In this document: positions 17,320 through 26,201 of the stretch, piece by piece
Layout: each line of letters starts with the position of its first letter
Numbering within the stretch: position 1 is the stretch's first letter
From: Burkholderiaceae bacterium
GTDB taxonomy: Bacteria > Pseudomonadota > Gammaproteobacteria > Burkholderiales > Burkholderiaceae_C
Assembly (NCBI GenBank): GCA_030123545.1
Contig: CP126124.1
Location: forward strand, 2,418,001 to 2,482,000
Reading direction: 5' to 3'
Length of the DNA stretch: 64,000 nucleotides
The notes under the pieces: model-generated
Told to the model about the DNA's origin: nothing
Database searches by the model: none
Seen by the model: only the letters and a program-made list of their open reading frames with translations
Made by a program: the position numbers and the translations under genes

Positions 17320-18264
17320 ATGAACGCACGCACCGAATTTCCGATCGATGCCGAACTCCACCGCTCGCTCGGCGACCAGCATCTCGATGCGCTCGAGGAG
17401 GAAGCGATCTTCATCCTGCGCGAGGTCGCCGCCGCGTTCGAGCGCCCTGCCCTGCTGTTTTCCGGCGGCAAGGACTCGGCGGTGATGCTGCACTGCGCCG
17501 AGAAGGCGTTCGGCCGCGGGCGCATCCCCTATCCGCTGCTGATGATCGACACCGGCCACAACTACCCCGAGGTCACCGACTTTCGCGACCGGCGCGCGCA
17601 CGAGCTCGGCGCCGAACTGATCGTGCGCCGCCTCGATGATTCGATCGCGCGCGGCACGATCCGCCTCGCGCACCCGGGCGAGAGCCGCAACCCGCACCAG
17701 TCGGTCACGCTGCTGGAAGCGATCGACGAGTTCCGCTTCGACGCGCTGATCGGCGGTGCGCGCCGCGACGAAGAGAAGGCGCGCGCGAAGGAGCGCATCT
17801 TCTCGCACCGCGACGGCTTCGGCCAATGGCAGCCGAAGGCGCAGCGCCCCGAGCTGTGGACCTTGTTCAACACGCGGCTCGCGCCGGGCGAGCATTTCCG
17901 CGTGTTCCCGATCTCGAACTGGACCGAGCTCGACGTCTGGCAGTACATCGCGCGCGAGCGCATCGAGCTGCCGCGCATCTACTATGCACACCGGCGCGAG
18001 GTGGTCGAGCGCCGCGGTCTGCTGGTGCCGGTCACGCCGCTGACCCCGCCGTGCGACGGCGAGACGGCCACGGTGCGCGAGGTGCGCTTTCGCACCGTCG
18101 GCGACATCACCTGCACCTGCCCGGTCGCGAGCAGTGCATCGACCGCGGCCGAGGTCGTGATCGAAACGCTGGCAGTCGATGTGAGCGAACGCGGCGCAAC
18201 AAGGATGGACGACAAAACTTCGGACGCATCGATGGAGAAGCGCAAGAAAGACGGATATTTCTAG
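17320..18264 (+). CDS. cysD: Sulfate adenylyltransferase subunit 2
   Basis: ATP sulfurylase small subunit of 314 residues, forming APS from sulfate and ATP together with the GTPase CysN. The PP-loop is LLFSGGKDSAVMLHCAEKAF near residues 46-65; the region DALIGGARRDEEKARAKERIFS and the C-terminal MEKRKKDGYF are family hallmarks. It follows cysH after the REP-like element and abuts cysN. Confidence 0.95.
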   Translation: MNARTEFPIDAELHRSLGDQHLDALEEEAIFILREVAAAFERPALLFSGGKDSAVMLHCAEKAFGRGRIPYPLLMIDTGHNYPEVTDFRDRRAHELGAELIVRRLDDSIARGTIRLAHPGESRNPHQSVTLLEAIDEFRFDALIGGARRDEEKARAKERIFSHRDGFGQWQPKAQRPELWTLFNTRLAPGEHFRVFPISNWTELDVWQYIARERIELPRIYYAHRREVVERRGLLVPVTPLTPPCDGETATVREVRFRTVGDITCTCPVASSASTAAEVVIETLAVDVSERGATRMDDKTSDASMEKRKKDGYF

Positions 18265-18282
18265 GTGCAGATCGAGAACACG

Positions 18283-19659
18283 ATGACTACTGAAACCATA
18301 GCTAAAGACGTAGGCGGTGCCTTGGCGTCTGGCCTAAATGACCACAAAACCGCGCTGCGCTTCATTACCTGCGGCTCGGTCGACGACGGCAAGAGCACGC
18401 TGATCGGCCGGCTGCTGGTGGACAGCCGCGCGGTGCTGCAGGATCAGCTGGCCGGCGTGCAGCGCAACGGACCCGGCGGCGCCGCCGTCGATCTCGCGCT
18501 GCTGACCGACGGCCTGATCGCCGAGCGCGAACAGGGCATCACGATCGATGTCGCGTACCGCTATTTCGCGACCGCGCGGCGCAAGTTCATCATCGGCGAC
18601 GCGCCCGGCCACGAGCAGTACACGCGCAACATGGTGACCGCCGCCTCCAGCGCCGACGCGGCCGTGGTGCTGGTCGACGCGACCAAGCTCGACTGGCGCT
18701 CTCCCCGACTGCAATTGCTGCCGCAGACCCGGCGCCATGCGCTGCTGGTCAGTCTGCTGCGCGTGCCGTCGGTGGTGTTCGCGGTCAACAAGCTCGACGC
18801 CGTTGCCGACCCCAAGCTCGCGTTCGACCACATCGCAGCGGCGCTGCGCGACTTCGCCGGTTCGGCGCGGATCGCGTTGCAGGCCGTCGTTCCGATCTCG
18901 GCACTCGAAGGCTGGAACGTGGTCGAACGCGGCGCCGGATCGACGCTTGGTTCCGCCTGGTGCGGCTACGAAGGCGCGAGCCTGCTGAAAATCCTCGAGC
19001 AGTTGCCGAGCGCAGACGCCGACGCCACGCAGCCGTTCGCGCTGGCCGTGCAGTGGGTCGAGAGACTCGCCGAGAAGCAGCCCGTCAGCGCAGACACCGC
19101 GCAGGGACGCCGCGTGTTCTGGGGCCGGGTCGCGGCCGGCGGCGTGCAGCCGGGGCAGCAGGTGATGGTGATGCCGGGCGGCCAGACCGCCCGCGTCGCG
19201 CAGGTGCTGGACCACGCGCGCCGGCCGCGCGCGATCCTGGCCGGGCGCAGCGCCGGCGTCGTGCTCGATCGCGAGATCGACGTCTCGCGCGGCGACTGGC
19301 TGCTCGCGCACGAATCGGGCGACGACGGCTTCACAACGGCCGACCCGAGCCGGACCACGCTGCACGGCACCGTCGCCTGGATGGACGACGAACCGCTGGT
19401 CGCGGGCCGCGTCTACTGGGCGCTGCACGGCCACCGCTGGGTCAAGGCCCGGGTGCGGCGCATCGTGCACCGGCTCGACGTGAACACGCTGGCCGAGGAA
19501 GAGGCCGACGAGCTCGCGCCGAACGCGATCGGCCGTATCGAACTCGCGCTGCAGCAGCCGCTGGCCGCGCGCCCCTATGCGCAGTCGCGCAGCATGGGCT
19601 CGCTGGTGCTGGTCGACACCGCATCGAACCGCACCGCAGGCGCGCTGCTGGTGCGTTAG
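18283..19659 (+). CDS. cysN: Sulfate adenylyltransferase subunit 1 (GTPase)
   Basis: EF-Tu-like GTPase that drives CysD. G1 is GSVDDGKSTLIGR, G2 lies in EREQGITIDVAYRYF, G3 is DAPGHEQY and G4 is NKLD. The two beta-barrel domains follow, and the protein ends without a CysC (APS kinase) domain. I use the ATG at 18283 (458 residues); a GTG at 18265, directly after the cysD stop, is an in-frame alternative. No strong SD marks either. Confidence 0.92.
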   Translation: MTTETIAKDVGGALASGLNDHKTALRFITCGSVDDGKSTLIGRLLVDSRAVLQDQLAGVQRNGPGGAAVDLALLTDGLIAEREQGITIDVAYRYFATARRKFIIGDAPGHEQYTRNMVTAASSADAAVVLVDATKLDWRSPRLQLLPQTRRHALLVSLLRVPSVVFAVNKLDAVADPKLAFDHIAAALRDFAGSARIALQAVVPISALEGWNVVERGAGSTLGSAWCGYEGASLLKILEQLPSADADATQPFALAVQWVERLAEKQPVSADTAQGRRVFWGRVAAGGVQPGQQVMVMPGGQTARVAQVLDHARRPRAILAGRSAGVVLDREIDVSRGDWLLAHESGDDGFTTADPSRTTLHGTVAWMDDEPLVAGRVYWALHGHRWVKARVRRIVHRLDVNTLAEEEADELAPNAIGRIELALQQPLAARPYAQSRSMGSLVLVDTASNRTAGALLVR

Positions 19660-19817
19660 CCGGGCGCGCCGCGCGAGCCCGGCGCCCCTCGGTGCATCGC
19701 CTGCGCCCGCGCGGCGCCGCGCATAGAATCTGCGCTTAGCCGCACCGGCTGCGTCTTCTGCGCATCTCCCGATTCCCCTCGCATTTCCCGGACCCGAGCG
19801 GTCTCGCCTGCCACAAC

Positions 19818-20147
19818 ATGACCCACGTCGTCACCGAATCCTGCATCCGCTGCAAATACACCGACTGCGTCGACGTCTGCCCGGTGGACTGCTTTCGCGA
19901 AGGCCCGAACATGCTCGTGATCGACCCGGACGAATGCATAGACTGCGCGGTCTGCATTCCCGAATGCCCGGTCAACGCGATCTACGCCGAGGAAGACCTG
20001 CCCAACGATCAGCAGGAGTTCATCCGGATCAACGCCGAGCTGAGCCAGGCGGCGGGCTGGACGAGCATCACCAAGCGCAAGTCGGCGCTGGACGACGCCG
20101 ACGAGTGGAAAGACAAGACCGGCAAGCTGGCCGAACTCGTACGCTGA
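19818..20147 (+). CDS. fdxA: 7Fe ferredoxin FdxA
   Basis: Soluble electron carrier of 109 residues. The first cluster region is CIRCKYTDCVDVCPVDCF and the second CIDCAVCIPECPVNAI, the arrangement of [3Fe-4S][4Fe-4S] ferredoxins of the FdxA type; the C-terminal extension WKDKTGKLAEL is also usual. It lies 158 bp after cysN. A role as electron donor to the CysJ-less sulfite reductase is possible but only inferred from position. Confidence 0.92.
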   Translation: MTHVVTESCIRCKYTDCVDVCPVDCFREGPNMLVIDPDECIDCAVCIPECPVNAIYAEEDLPNDQQEFIRINAELSQAAGWTSITKRKSALDDADEWKDKTGKLAELVR

Positions 20148-20193
20148 TCCCGAGCGCGGCCGCGTTTGCGCCGACGAGTGGCAAATCTGCACC

Positions 20194-21636
20194 ATGAGCG
20201 GCGACACCCTGCCCGAAGCCGGCGTCGCCGCTGAACGCACCGTACAGCGAGTCGCCCCGTCCACTGAATCTCCCACCGACGCGCCGGCGCCCCAGCCGAA
20301 GCCGCATCTGTGGCGGGCGTTCCTCGCGTTCCTGCTGCCGATGATGGCGAGCAACATCCTGCAGGCACTGTCGGGCACGATCAACAACGTCTATCTCGGC
20401 CAGATGCTCGGCGTGCGCGCGATGGCGGCGGTGTCGGCGTTCTTTCCGATCCTGTTCTTCTTCATCTCGTTCATGATCGGCCTCGGCTCCGGCGCGTCGG
20501 TGCTGATCGGCCAGGCCTGGGGGGCGCGCGAAACGGAGCGCGTGAAAGCGATTGCAGGCACGACGCTCACCGTGGGTATCCTCGTCGGGCTGCTGGTGGC
20601 GGTTTTCGGCGGCGCGCTGACCGGGCCGATGCTGCGCCTCTTGCACACGCCGTCCGACATCCTGCCGCAGACCACCGCGTACGCGCGCATCATGCTGATC
20701 GCGGCGCCGGGCATCTTCGTGTTCCTGCTCGTCACCTCGATGCTGCGCGGCGTCAGCGACACCGTGAGCCCGCTGATCACACTCGCGGTCGCGACCGCGA
20801 TCGGGCTCGTGCTGACGCCGGCGCTGATCCGCGGCTGGGGCGGGCTGCCGCAAATGGGCGTGGCCAGCGGCGCCTGGGCCGCGGTCGCCTCGTATGCGGT
20901 GGGCCTGGCCTGGCTCGCCTGGCACATGCTGCGGCGCGGCCACCCGCTCGCGCCCGACGCGGTGTTCCTGCGCCACATGAAGATCGACCGCGCGATCCTG
21001 GCGCGCGTGCTGCGCATCGGCCTGCCGACCGCGATGCAGGTGATCACGATGTCGCTGGCGGAAGTCGCGGTGCTGTTCCTGGTGAACCGCTTCGGCTCTC
21101 ATGCAACCGCCGCCTACGGCGCGGTGAACCAGGTCATGTCGTACGTGCAGTTTCCGGCGATGTCGATCGCGATCACCGCGTCGATCCTCGGCGCGCAGGC
21201 GATCGGCGCGGGCCGCACCGCCATGCTGGGTGCGATCGCGCGCACCGGCATCCTGATGAACCTGGTGCTGACCGGCGGCCTGGTGCTGCTGGCCTACCTG
21301 TTCTCGCGCACGCTGATCGGCCTGTTCATCACCAGCGCGCCGGTGGTCGACGTCACGCAGACGCTGCTTCACATCATGCTGTGGAGCCTGATCGTCTACG
21401 GCATGGCGGCCGTGCTGTCGGGCCTGATGCGCGCCAGCGGCACCGTGCTGGTGCCGACCGGCATCTCGATCTTCTGCATTCTCGCGGTCGAGGTCCCGGT
21501 CGCCTGGGGCATGAGCCACCTGATCGGCCTGGACGGAGTCTGGATCGGCTACCCGGCGGCGTTCATCGCGATGCTGCTGCTGCAGACCGGCTACTACCGC
21601 GCGGTCTGGCGCAAGCGCCCGATCCGCCGGCTCTGA
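20194..21636 (+). CDS. MATE family efflux transporter
   Basis: Na+- or H+-coupled multidrug/metabolite exporter of 480 residues with twelve predicted helices. Family features are the first-helix segment LLPMMASNILQALSGTINNVYLGQMLG and the symmetry-related LPTAMQVITMSLAEVAVLFLVNRFG in the second half. A proline-rich 45-residue cytoplasmic N-terminus precedes helix 1. Convergent with thiD, the two stop codons being about ten bases apart. Confidence 0.92.
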   Translation: MSGDTLPEAGVAAERTVQRVAPSTESPTDAPAPQPKPHLWRAFLAFLLPMMASNILQALSGTINNVYLGQMLGVRAMAAVSAFFPILFFFISFMIGLGSGASVLIGQAWGARETERVKAIAGTTLTVGILVGLLVAVFGGALTGPMLRLLHTPSDILPQTTAYARIMLIAAPGIFVFLLVTSMLRGVSDTVSPLITLAVATAIGLVLTPALIRGWGGLPQMGVASGAWAAVASYAVGLAWLAWHMLRRGHPLAPDAVFLRHMKIDRAILARVLRIGLPTAMQVITMSLAEVAVLFLVNRFGSHATAAYGAVNQVMSYVQFPAMSIAITASILGAQAIGAGRTAMLGAIARTGILMNLVLTGGLVLLAYLFSRTLIGLFITSAPVVDVTQTLLHIMLWSLIVYGMAAVLSGLMRASGTVLVPTGISIFCILAVEVPVAWGMSHLIGLDGVWIGYPAAFIAMLLLQTGYYRAVWRKRPIRRL

Positions 21637-21645
21637 CGCCTCGGC

Positions 21646-22500
21646 CTACCTCAGCACGCGCGCGGGGATCGGCGCATGGCCGTGGTTCAGCGGGCCGTGG
21701 CCATGTCCGATCTGGACGCTGGCGCCGGCGGCGATCGCGGCGAGCACATAGCCGCGCGCCTGCTCGACCGCATCCGGCAGCGTCGCACCGAGTGCCAGAT
21801 ACGCGGCAATCGCCGACGACAGCGTGCAGCCGGTGCCGTGCACGTTGCGGCTCGCGATGCGCGGCGATTCGAAGCGCCTGTGCGCGCCGCCGCCCGCCTG
21901 CGCCAGCACGTCCACCACTCGCTCGCCTGGCAGATGACCGCCCTTCACAAGCACTGCCGACGCGCCGAGCGCCAGCAGATCGTCGGCCGCCGCATCGAGG
22001 TCATTGATGCCGGTGATCTCGCGCCCGAGCAGCAGCGCCGCCTCGTCCAGGTTCGGCGTGACGACGACCGCGCGCGGGAACAACTGCGCGACCAGCAGCC
22101 GCACCGCCTCGGGTTCGAGCAGCCGGTCGCCGCTGGTCGCGACCATCACCGGATCGAGCACGACCCGCGGCAGCGCGAACCGGTCGATCGCCTGCGCGAC
22201 CGCCTCGACCAGCGCCGGCGAATGCAGCATGCCGATCTTCACCGCGTCGACGCCGATGTCTTCGACCACGGCCTGGATCTGCGCCAGCACCATCTTGGGC
22301 GCGATGCCGTCGACCGCGACCACGCCCACCGTGTTCTGCGCGGTGATCGCGGTGATCGCCGTCATGCCGTAGCAGCCGAGCGCGCTGAAGGTCTTCAGAT
22401 CGGCCTGGATGCCGGCGCCGCCGCCGCTGTCGGAACCGGCGATCGACAGTACGCGCGGATAGCGGCCGTCGCCCGCGGCCAGGGATTCATTCGAACTCAT
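21646..22500 (-). CDS. thiD: Hydroxymethylpyrimidine/phosphomethylpyrimidine kinase
   Basis: Ribokinase-fold enzyme of 284 residues that phosphorylates HMP and HMP-P for thiamine synthesis. Substrate region VLSIAGSDSGGGAGIQADLKTFSALGCYG near the N-terminus and the C-terminal anion hole NVHGTGCTLSSAIAAYLA are intact; VKGGH and DPVMVATSGDRLL are also seen. The frame is open far upstream (to 23466) but that part is antisense to thiO. Starts at ATG 22500, divergent from the thiO operon. The riboswitch is on the opposite strand and does not cover it. Confidence 0.95.
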   Translation of the reverse strand: MSSNESLAAGDGRYPRVLSIAGSDSGGGAGIQADLKTFSALGCYGMTAITAITAQNTVGVVAVDGIAPKMVLAQIQAVVEDIGVDAVKIGMLHSPALVEAVAQAIDRFALPRVVLDPVMVATSGDRLLEPEAVRLLVAQLFPRAVVVTPNLDEAALLLGREITGINDLDAAADDLLALGASAVLVKGGHLPGERVVDVLAQAGGGAHRRFESPRIASRNVHGTGCTLSSAIAAYLALGATLPDAVEQARGYVLAAIAAGASVQIGHGHGPLNHGHAPIPARVLR

Positions 22501-22562
22501 CCCAAAATTATCCGCGAGCCGCCGCGCGCGCCGCGCGTTGTGCTGTAATCGACCTTCAGGAC

Positions 22563-22640
22563 GAAACAGGGGTGTCTGGCCAGGCCGGACTGAGAAAAAC
22601 CCTAGCACCCGATCCAGGTCATGCTGGCGTGGGGAGTTTC
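22563..22640 (+). ncRNA. TPP riboswitch aptamer (THI element)
   Basis: The consensus elements are present in order: P1 strand GAAAC (22563-22567), GGGGTGT, the CTGAGA pyrimidine-sensing loop, ACCC, then GATCCAGGTCATGCTGGCG and GGGGA, closed by GTTTC (22636-22640) pairing with the first strand. It precedes thiO-thiS-thiG-thiE, so thiamine pyrophosphate should repress that operon. Confidence 0.9.
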
Positions 22641-22645
22641 TGCCG

Positions 22646-22663
22646 ACGAGGCCGCCTCGTTTT
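22646..22663 (+). terminator. Possible expression-platform terminator of the TPP riboswitch
   Basis: Short hairpin ACGAGG-CCG-CCTCGT followed by a T-run, six bases after the aptamer. Position suggests it forms when TPP is bound. The stem is only six base pairs, so translational control is also possible. Confidence 0.4.
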
Positions 22664-22698
22664 GTCCAGCTTCCACTCAAGCTGACGAATCGACGACC

Positions 22699-23811
22699 GT
22701 GCGCGCTGCCTCGAACCCTCCCCGCTCCGTGGTGCTCGGCGCCGGCCTGATCGGCCGGCTGCTCGCGCTGCAACTCGCGCGCAGCGGTCATCGCGTCGAA
22801 ATGCACGACGCGGCGGGGCCAGAGGCCGACGGCGCCGCCGCGTGGGTCGCCGCGGCGATGCTCGCGCCGCTGGCCGAAGCCGCGGTCAGCGAACCGGCCG
22901 TGGTGCGGCTGGGCCTGCATTCGCTCGAACGCTGGCCGACGCTGCTGGCCCGACTCGCGCAACCGGTGTTCTTCCAGCGCCAGGGCTCGCTGGTGCTGTG
23001 GCATCGGCAGGACGCGGCCGAGGCGGCACGCTTCGGCGCGCTGCTCGCCGCGATGCAGCTGCGTGTGCCCACGCTCCCCGAACTGCAGGCGCTCGATGCA
23101 GAGGGTGTGGCGAAGCTCGAGCCGGAACTCGCCGGCTCGCGCTTCGCGCAAGGCCTGTTCCTGCCCGGCGAAGGCCAGCTCGACAACCGCCAGCTGCTCG
23201 CGGCGCTGCTGCACGAACTGCAGACGCTGGACGTCACGATGCATTGGCACAGCCCGCGCTCCGCGAGCGACTTTGCGCCGGGCCGGCCGGGCGAGCCGGA
23301 CTGGGTGTTCGACTGCCGCGGCCTCGGCGCGAGGGGCGACTGGCCCGGGCTGCGCGGCGTGCGCGGCGAGGTGATCCGCGTGCATGCGCCGGAGGTGAAA
23401 CTCACGCGCCCGACGCGGCTGATCCACCCGCGCTACCCGCTGTACATCGTGCCCAAACAGGATCACCTGTACGTGGTCGGCGCGACCGAGATCGAATCCG
23501 ACGACGCGTCACCCGTCAGCGTGCGCTCCGCGCTGGAACTGCTGAGCGCGCTCTATTCGGTGCACACCGGCTTTGCCGAAGCGCGCATCGTCGAGACCGC
23601 CGCGCGATGCCGTCCCGCGCTGCCCGACAACCTGCCGGCGATCCGCCGCATCGCACCGCGCACGCTGTCCATCAACGGTCTGCACCGGCACGGCTTCATG
23701 ATCGCACCGGCGCTGCTCGACATCGTGCTGGAGCTGGTCGAAGGCGGCGCGTCGCCGCTTGCCGAGCGCCTCGGCCTCGACATTGAAGACGCGCAGGCGC
23801 TGACCGCATGA
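22699..23811 (+). CDS. thiO: Glycine oxidase / thiamine biosynthesis FAD oxidoreductase
   Basis: FAD-dependent amine oxidase of the DAO family that makes dehydroglycine for thiazole synthesis. The dinucleotide fold is VVLGAGLIGRLLALQLARSGH near the N-terminus; the C-terminal PALPDNLPAIRR and NGLHRHGFMIAP match ThiO. An ATG at 22621 lies inside the riboswitch aptamer, so I start at the GTG at 22699 (370 residues), a few codons before the FAD fold. The stop overlaps the thiS ATG. Confidence 0.88.
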   Translation: MRAASNPPRSVVLGAGLIGRLLALQLARSGHRVEMHDAAGPEADGAAAWVAAAMLAPLAEAAVSEPAVVRLGLHSLERWPTLLARLAQPVFFQRQGSLVLWHRQDAAEAARFGALLAAMQLRVPTLPELQALDAEGVAKLEPELAGSRFAQGLFLPGEGQLDNRQLLAALLHELQTLDVTMHWHSPRSASDFAPGRPGEPDWVFDCRGLGARGDWPGLRGVRGEVIRVHAPEVKLTRPTRLIHPRYPLYIVPKQDHLYVVGATEIESDDASPVSVRSALELLSALYSVHTGFAEARIVETAARCRPALPDNLPAIRRIAPRTLSINGLHRHGFMIAPALLDIVLELVEGGASPLAERLGLDIEDAQALTA

Positions 23812-24005
23812 ACGTCTTCATCAACCAGAACGAACGCGAGCTGGCCGACGGCGCGACGCTCGCCGACGCGATCGCCTTGTTGAATGTGCATCCGCCGTTC
23901 GCCGCGGCGGTCAATCTGCAGTTCATTCCTCGCCCCCAGCACGCGCAGACGCTGCTGCAGCCGGGTGACCGCGTCGAAGTCATCGTCCCGGTCACCGGCG
24001 GCTGA
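23808..24005 (+). CDS. thiS: Sulfur carrier protein ThiS
   Basis: A 65-residue ubiquitin-fold carrier ending in the obligatory Gly-Gly (VIVPVTGG), which is adenylated and thiocarboxylated to donate sulfur to the thiazole. MNVFINQNE start and ADAIALLNVHPPFAAAVN body fit the family. The ATG overlaps the thiO TGA. Confidence 0.94.
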   Translation: MNVFINQNERELADGATLADAIALLNVHPPFAAAVNLQFIPRPQHAQTLLQPGDRVEVIVPVTGG

Positions 24006-24033
24006 CGCTCCCTCCTCCATCAACCATCCAACG

Positions 24034-24852
24034 ATGAACGCCTCCTTGCTCACTTCCGACCCGCTCGTTTTGTACGGCCAGAGCTTCCAGAGCCGGCTGA
24101 TGCTCGGCACCGCGCGCTACCCGTCGCCGGCCGTGCTCGAGGCCGCGGCGCGGCGCGCCCGGCCCGCGATGCTGACCGCATCGCTGCGGCGTCAGCAGGC
24201 CGCCGGCGTCGCGGCCGGCAGCGGCTTCTGGGATCTGCTGCGGCGCCTCGAGGTGCCGGTGCTGCCGAACACCGCCGGCTGCCACAGCGTGCAGGAGGCG
24301 ATCACCACCGCGCAGATGGCACGCGAGCTGTTCGACACGCCGTGGATCAAGCTCGAACTGATCGGCGACGACTACACGCTGCAGCCCGACACGCTGAATC
24401 TGGTCGACGCCGCGAGCCGGCTGATCAAGGACGGCTTCAAGGTGCTGCCGTACTGCACCGAAGACCTGGTGCTGTGCCGGCGCCTGGTCGACGCCGGCTG
24501 CGAGGCGGTGATGCCCTGGGCCGCGCCGATCGGCACGGGACGAGGTCCGATGAACCCCTACGCGATGCGGCTGCTGCGCGAGCGGCTCGAGGTGCCGATG
24601 ATCGTCGACGCTGGGCTCGGCCTGCCGTCGCACGCCTGCCAGGTGATGGAATGGGGCTACGACGGCGTGCTGCTGAACACCGCGGTCGCGCTCGCGCAAG
24701 ACCCGGTCGCGATGGCCGGCGCGTTCGCCGACGCAATGCAAGCCGGCCGCAGCGCGCACCTCGCCGGCGCCGTCGACCCGCAGGATGCGGCGCAGCCGAG
24801 CACGCCGGTGCTCGGCACCCCGTTCTGGCACCAGCAAGGCGCCTCGGCATGA
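24034..24852 (+). CDS. thiG: Thiazole synthase
   Basis: TIM-barrel enzyme of 272 residues that builds the thiazole phosphate from DXP, dehydroglycine and ThiS thiocarboxylate. The DXP-imine lysine lies in WIKLELIGDDYTLQPD, and the phosphate-binding end is GYDGVLLNTAVA with PIGTGRGP before it. ATG 24034 is 28 bp after thiS; the longer frame back into thiS is not used. The stop overlaps the thiE ATG. Confidence 0.95.
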   Translation: MNASLLTSDPLVLYGQSFQSRLMLGTARYPSPAVLEAAARRARPAMLTASLRRQQAAGVAAGSGFWDLLRRLEVPVLPNTAGCHSVQEAITTAQMARELFDTPWIKLELIGDDYTLQPDTLNLVDAASRLIKDGFKVLPYCTEDLVLCRRLVDAGCEAVMPWAAPIGTGRGPMNPYAMRLLRERLEVPMIVDAGLGLPSHACQVMEWGYDGVLLNTAVALAQDPVAMAGAFADAMQAGRSAHLAGAVDPQDAAQPSTPVLGTPFWHQQGASA

Positions 24853-25781
24853 ACGCGGCAATGAACGCGGGCGCGCATGACGACATGGTGCGGCGCATCG
24901 TCGCCGCGCACCAGACACTGCGCCTCGAACCTCCACAGCCGCAAACCCGACCACTCACCAGCGACGCACCGATCTACCGCGCCGCGAAACAGGCCTGCCT
25001 GCAGCTCGGCTTCATCGAAATTGACGCCGAATGCCTGGGGCAAGCCTGGCAGGCGATGGTCCTGCGCAAGGGCCGTTTTGACCCGACCGACTGGCCGTCG
25101 GACCCGGTCGATTTCGACATGCGGCCCTGGCCACGCGCCAACGCCTTTGCGCCCTGCCCCAGGCGGCTCGGCCTGTACGCGGTGCTGCCCGACGCCGCCT
25201 GGATCGCGCGCATGGCCCGCGCCGGCGTGCCGGCGCTGCAGCTGCGCTTCAAGTCGGACGACGCGGCCGCGGTCGCACGCGAAGTGCGCGCGGCGGTCGA
25301 TGCGGTGCGCGACACCGGCGCGATGCTGTTCGTCAACGACCATTGGCAGGCAGCGATCGCCGCCGGCGCCTACGGCGTGCACCTGGGCCAGGAAGACATG
25401 GCCACGGCCGACTTGGCCGCGATCCGCGCCGCCGGCCTGCGCCTGGGCCTCTCCAGCCACGGCTACGCCGAGATGCTGCGAGCCGACCGGCACAGCCCGA
25501 GCTACATCGCGATGGGCGCGGTGTACGCGACCAACCTCAAGCAGATGCCGACCGCGCCGCAGGGTCCGAGCCGGCTCGCCGCTTACGCGCGGCTGATGCG
25601 CCACGTTCCGCAGGTCGCGATCGGCGGCATCGACGAGGCGCGCCTGCCGCAGGTAGCGGCCAGCGGCGTCGGCTCGGTCGCGGTGGTGCGCGCGATCGTC
25701 GCGGCCGAAGCGCCCGAGGCCGCGGCGCGGCGGATGATGGCAGCGATCGGCGACCTCGCGTTGCCCCAGACCGCGTCGTAG
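24849..25781 (+). CDS. thiE: Thiamine-phosphate synthase with a long N-terminal extension
   Basis: Couples HMP-PP with thiazole phosphate. The ThiE barrel starts near residue 108 (LGLYAVLPDAAWI) and includes LQLRFKS, LFVNDHWQAAIAAGAYGVHLGQEDM and the C-terminal VAIGGIDEARLPQVAASGVGSVAVVRAI. At 310 residues it is about 100 longer than ordinary ThiE; the extra N-terminal part contains APIYRAAKQACLQLGFIEIDA and a Trp-rich stretch and resembles no domain I can name. Starts by ATGA overlap with thiG; last gene of the riboswitch operon. Confidence 0.88.
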   Translation: MNAAMNAGAHDDMVRRIVAAHQTLRLEPPQPQTRPLTSDAPIYRAAKQACLQLGFIEIDAECLGQAWQAMVLRKGRFDPTDWPSDPVDFDMRPWPRANAFAPCPRRLGLYAVLPDAAWIARMARAGVPALQLRFKSDDAAAVAREVRAAVDAVRDTGAMLFVNDHWQAAIAAGAYGVHLGQEDMATADLAAIRAAGLRLGLSSHGYAEMLRADRHSPSYIAMGAVYATNLKQMPTAPQGPSRLAAYARLMRHVPQVAIGGIDEARLPQVAASGVGSVAVVRAIVAAEAPEAAARRMMAAIGDLALPQTAS

Positions 25782-25906
25782 CACAGGCATCGGATTGGGA
25801 CGCTGCGGACAAGGCGCGCTACGGTCTTTTTAGCGCTCTGACAGTGAAGATCGTCGGAATTTTTGGACAAAACCCGGCGCAAGCCAAGGCGTGGTCTTCG
25901 ATTGAA

Positions 25907-25923
25907 GCTATTATTTATATAGC
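25907..25923. repeat. Dispersed GCTAT-N7-ATAGC palindrome
   Basis: GCTAT-TATTTAT-ATAGC in the 292-bp gap between thiE and tRNA-Asn. It is one of several copies with the same 17-base layout in the window (46598, 48328, and imperfect copies at 55327 and 56989). Confidence 0.6.
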
Positions 25924-26056
25924 ACCTTCGTCTGCGACCGGGCCGGTCACGTGGTTGCCGCACCTGCGCAAACAGCATCGGCATCCCGGCTCAGGCCGGC
26001 CGATCCAAGCCCACCAGCAGGCTGCCCTGGCCGCCAGCGGCGGGCTGAATCGCCAC

Positions 26057-26062
26057 TATAAT
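26057..26062 (+). promoter_or_regulatory. -10 element of the tRNA-Asn promoter
   Basis: TATAAT, a perfect -10 hexamer, 11 bases before the tRNA 5' end. No good -35 is visible 16-18 bp upstream. Confidence 0.5.
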
Positions 26063-26073
26063 TCGAGGCTCAT

Positions 26074-26149
26074 TCCTCGATAGCTCAGTCGGTAGAGCGA
26101 CGGACTGTTAATCCGCAGGTCCCTGGTTCGAGCCCAGGTCGGGGAGCCA
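26074..26149 (+). tRNA. tRNA-Asn (anticodon GTT)
   Basis: A 76-base tRNA with CCA encoded. The acceptor strands TCCTCGA and TCGGGGA pair throughout (one G-T), the D-loop is AGTCGGTA, the anticodon loop CTGTTAA carries GTT for asparagine, and the T-arm reads CCTGGTTCGAGCCCAGG. It borders a decayed island on its 3' side. Confidence 0.97.
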
Positions 26150-26168
26150 ATAAACTCCGGACGAATCA

Positions 26169-26201
26169 AGCACTTAAGCGTAAAAGCTTAGGTGCTTTTT
26201 T
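26169..26201 (+). terminator. Rho-independent terminator after tRNA-Asn
   Basis: Stem AGCACTTAAGC / GCTTAGGTGCT (11 bp, one G-T) with a GTAAAA loop and a run of six T. Confidence 0.85.

Noticed and set aside
22621..22698. ATG at 22621 as the thiO start
   Set aside because: It lies inside the TPP aptamer and would add 26 residues without similarity ahead of the FAD fold.
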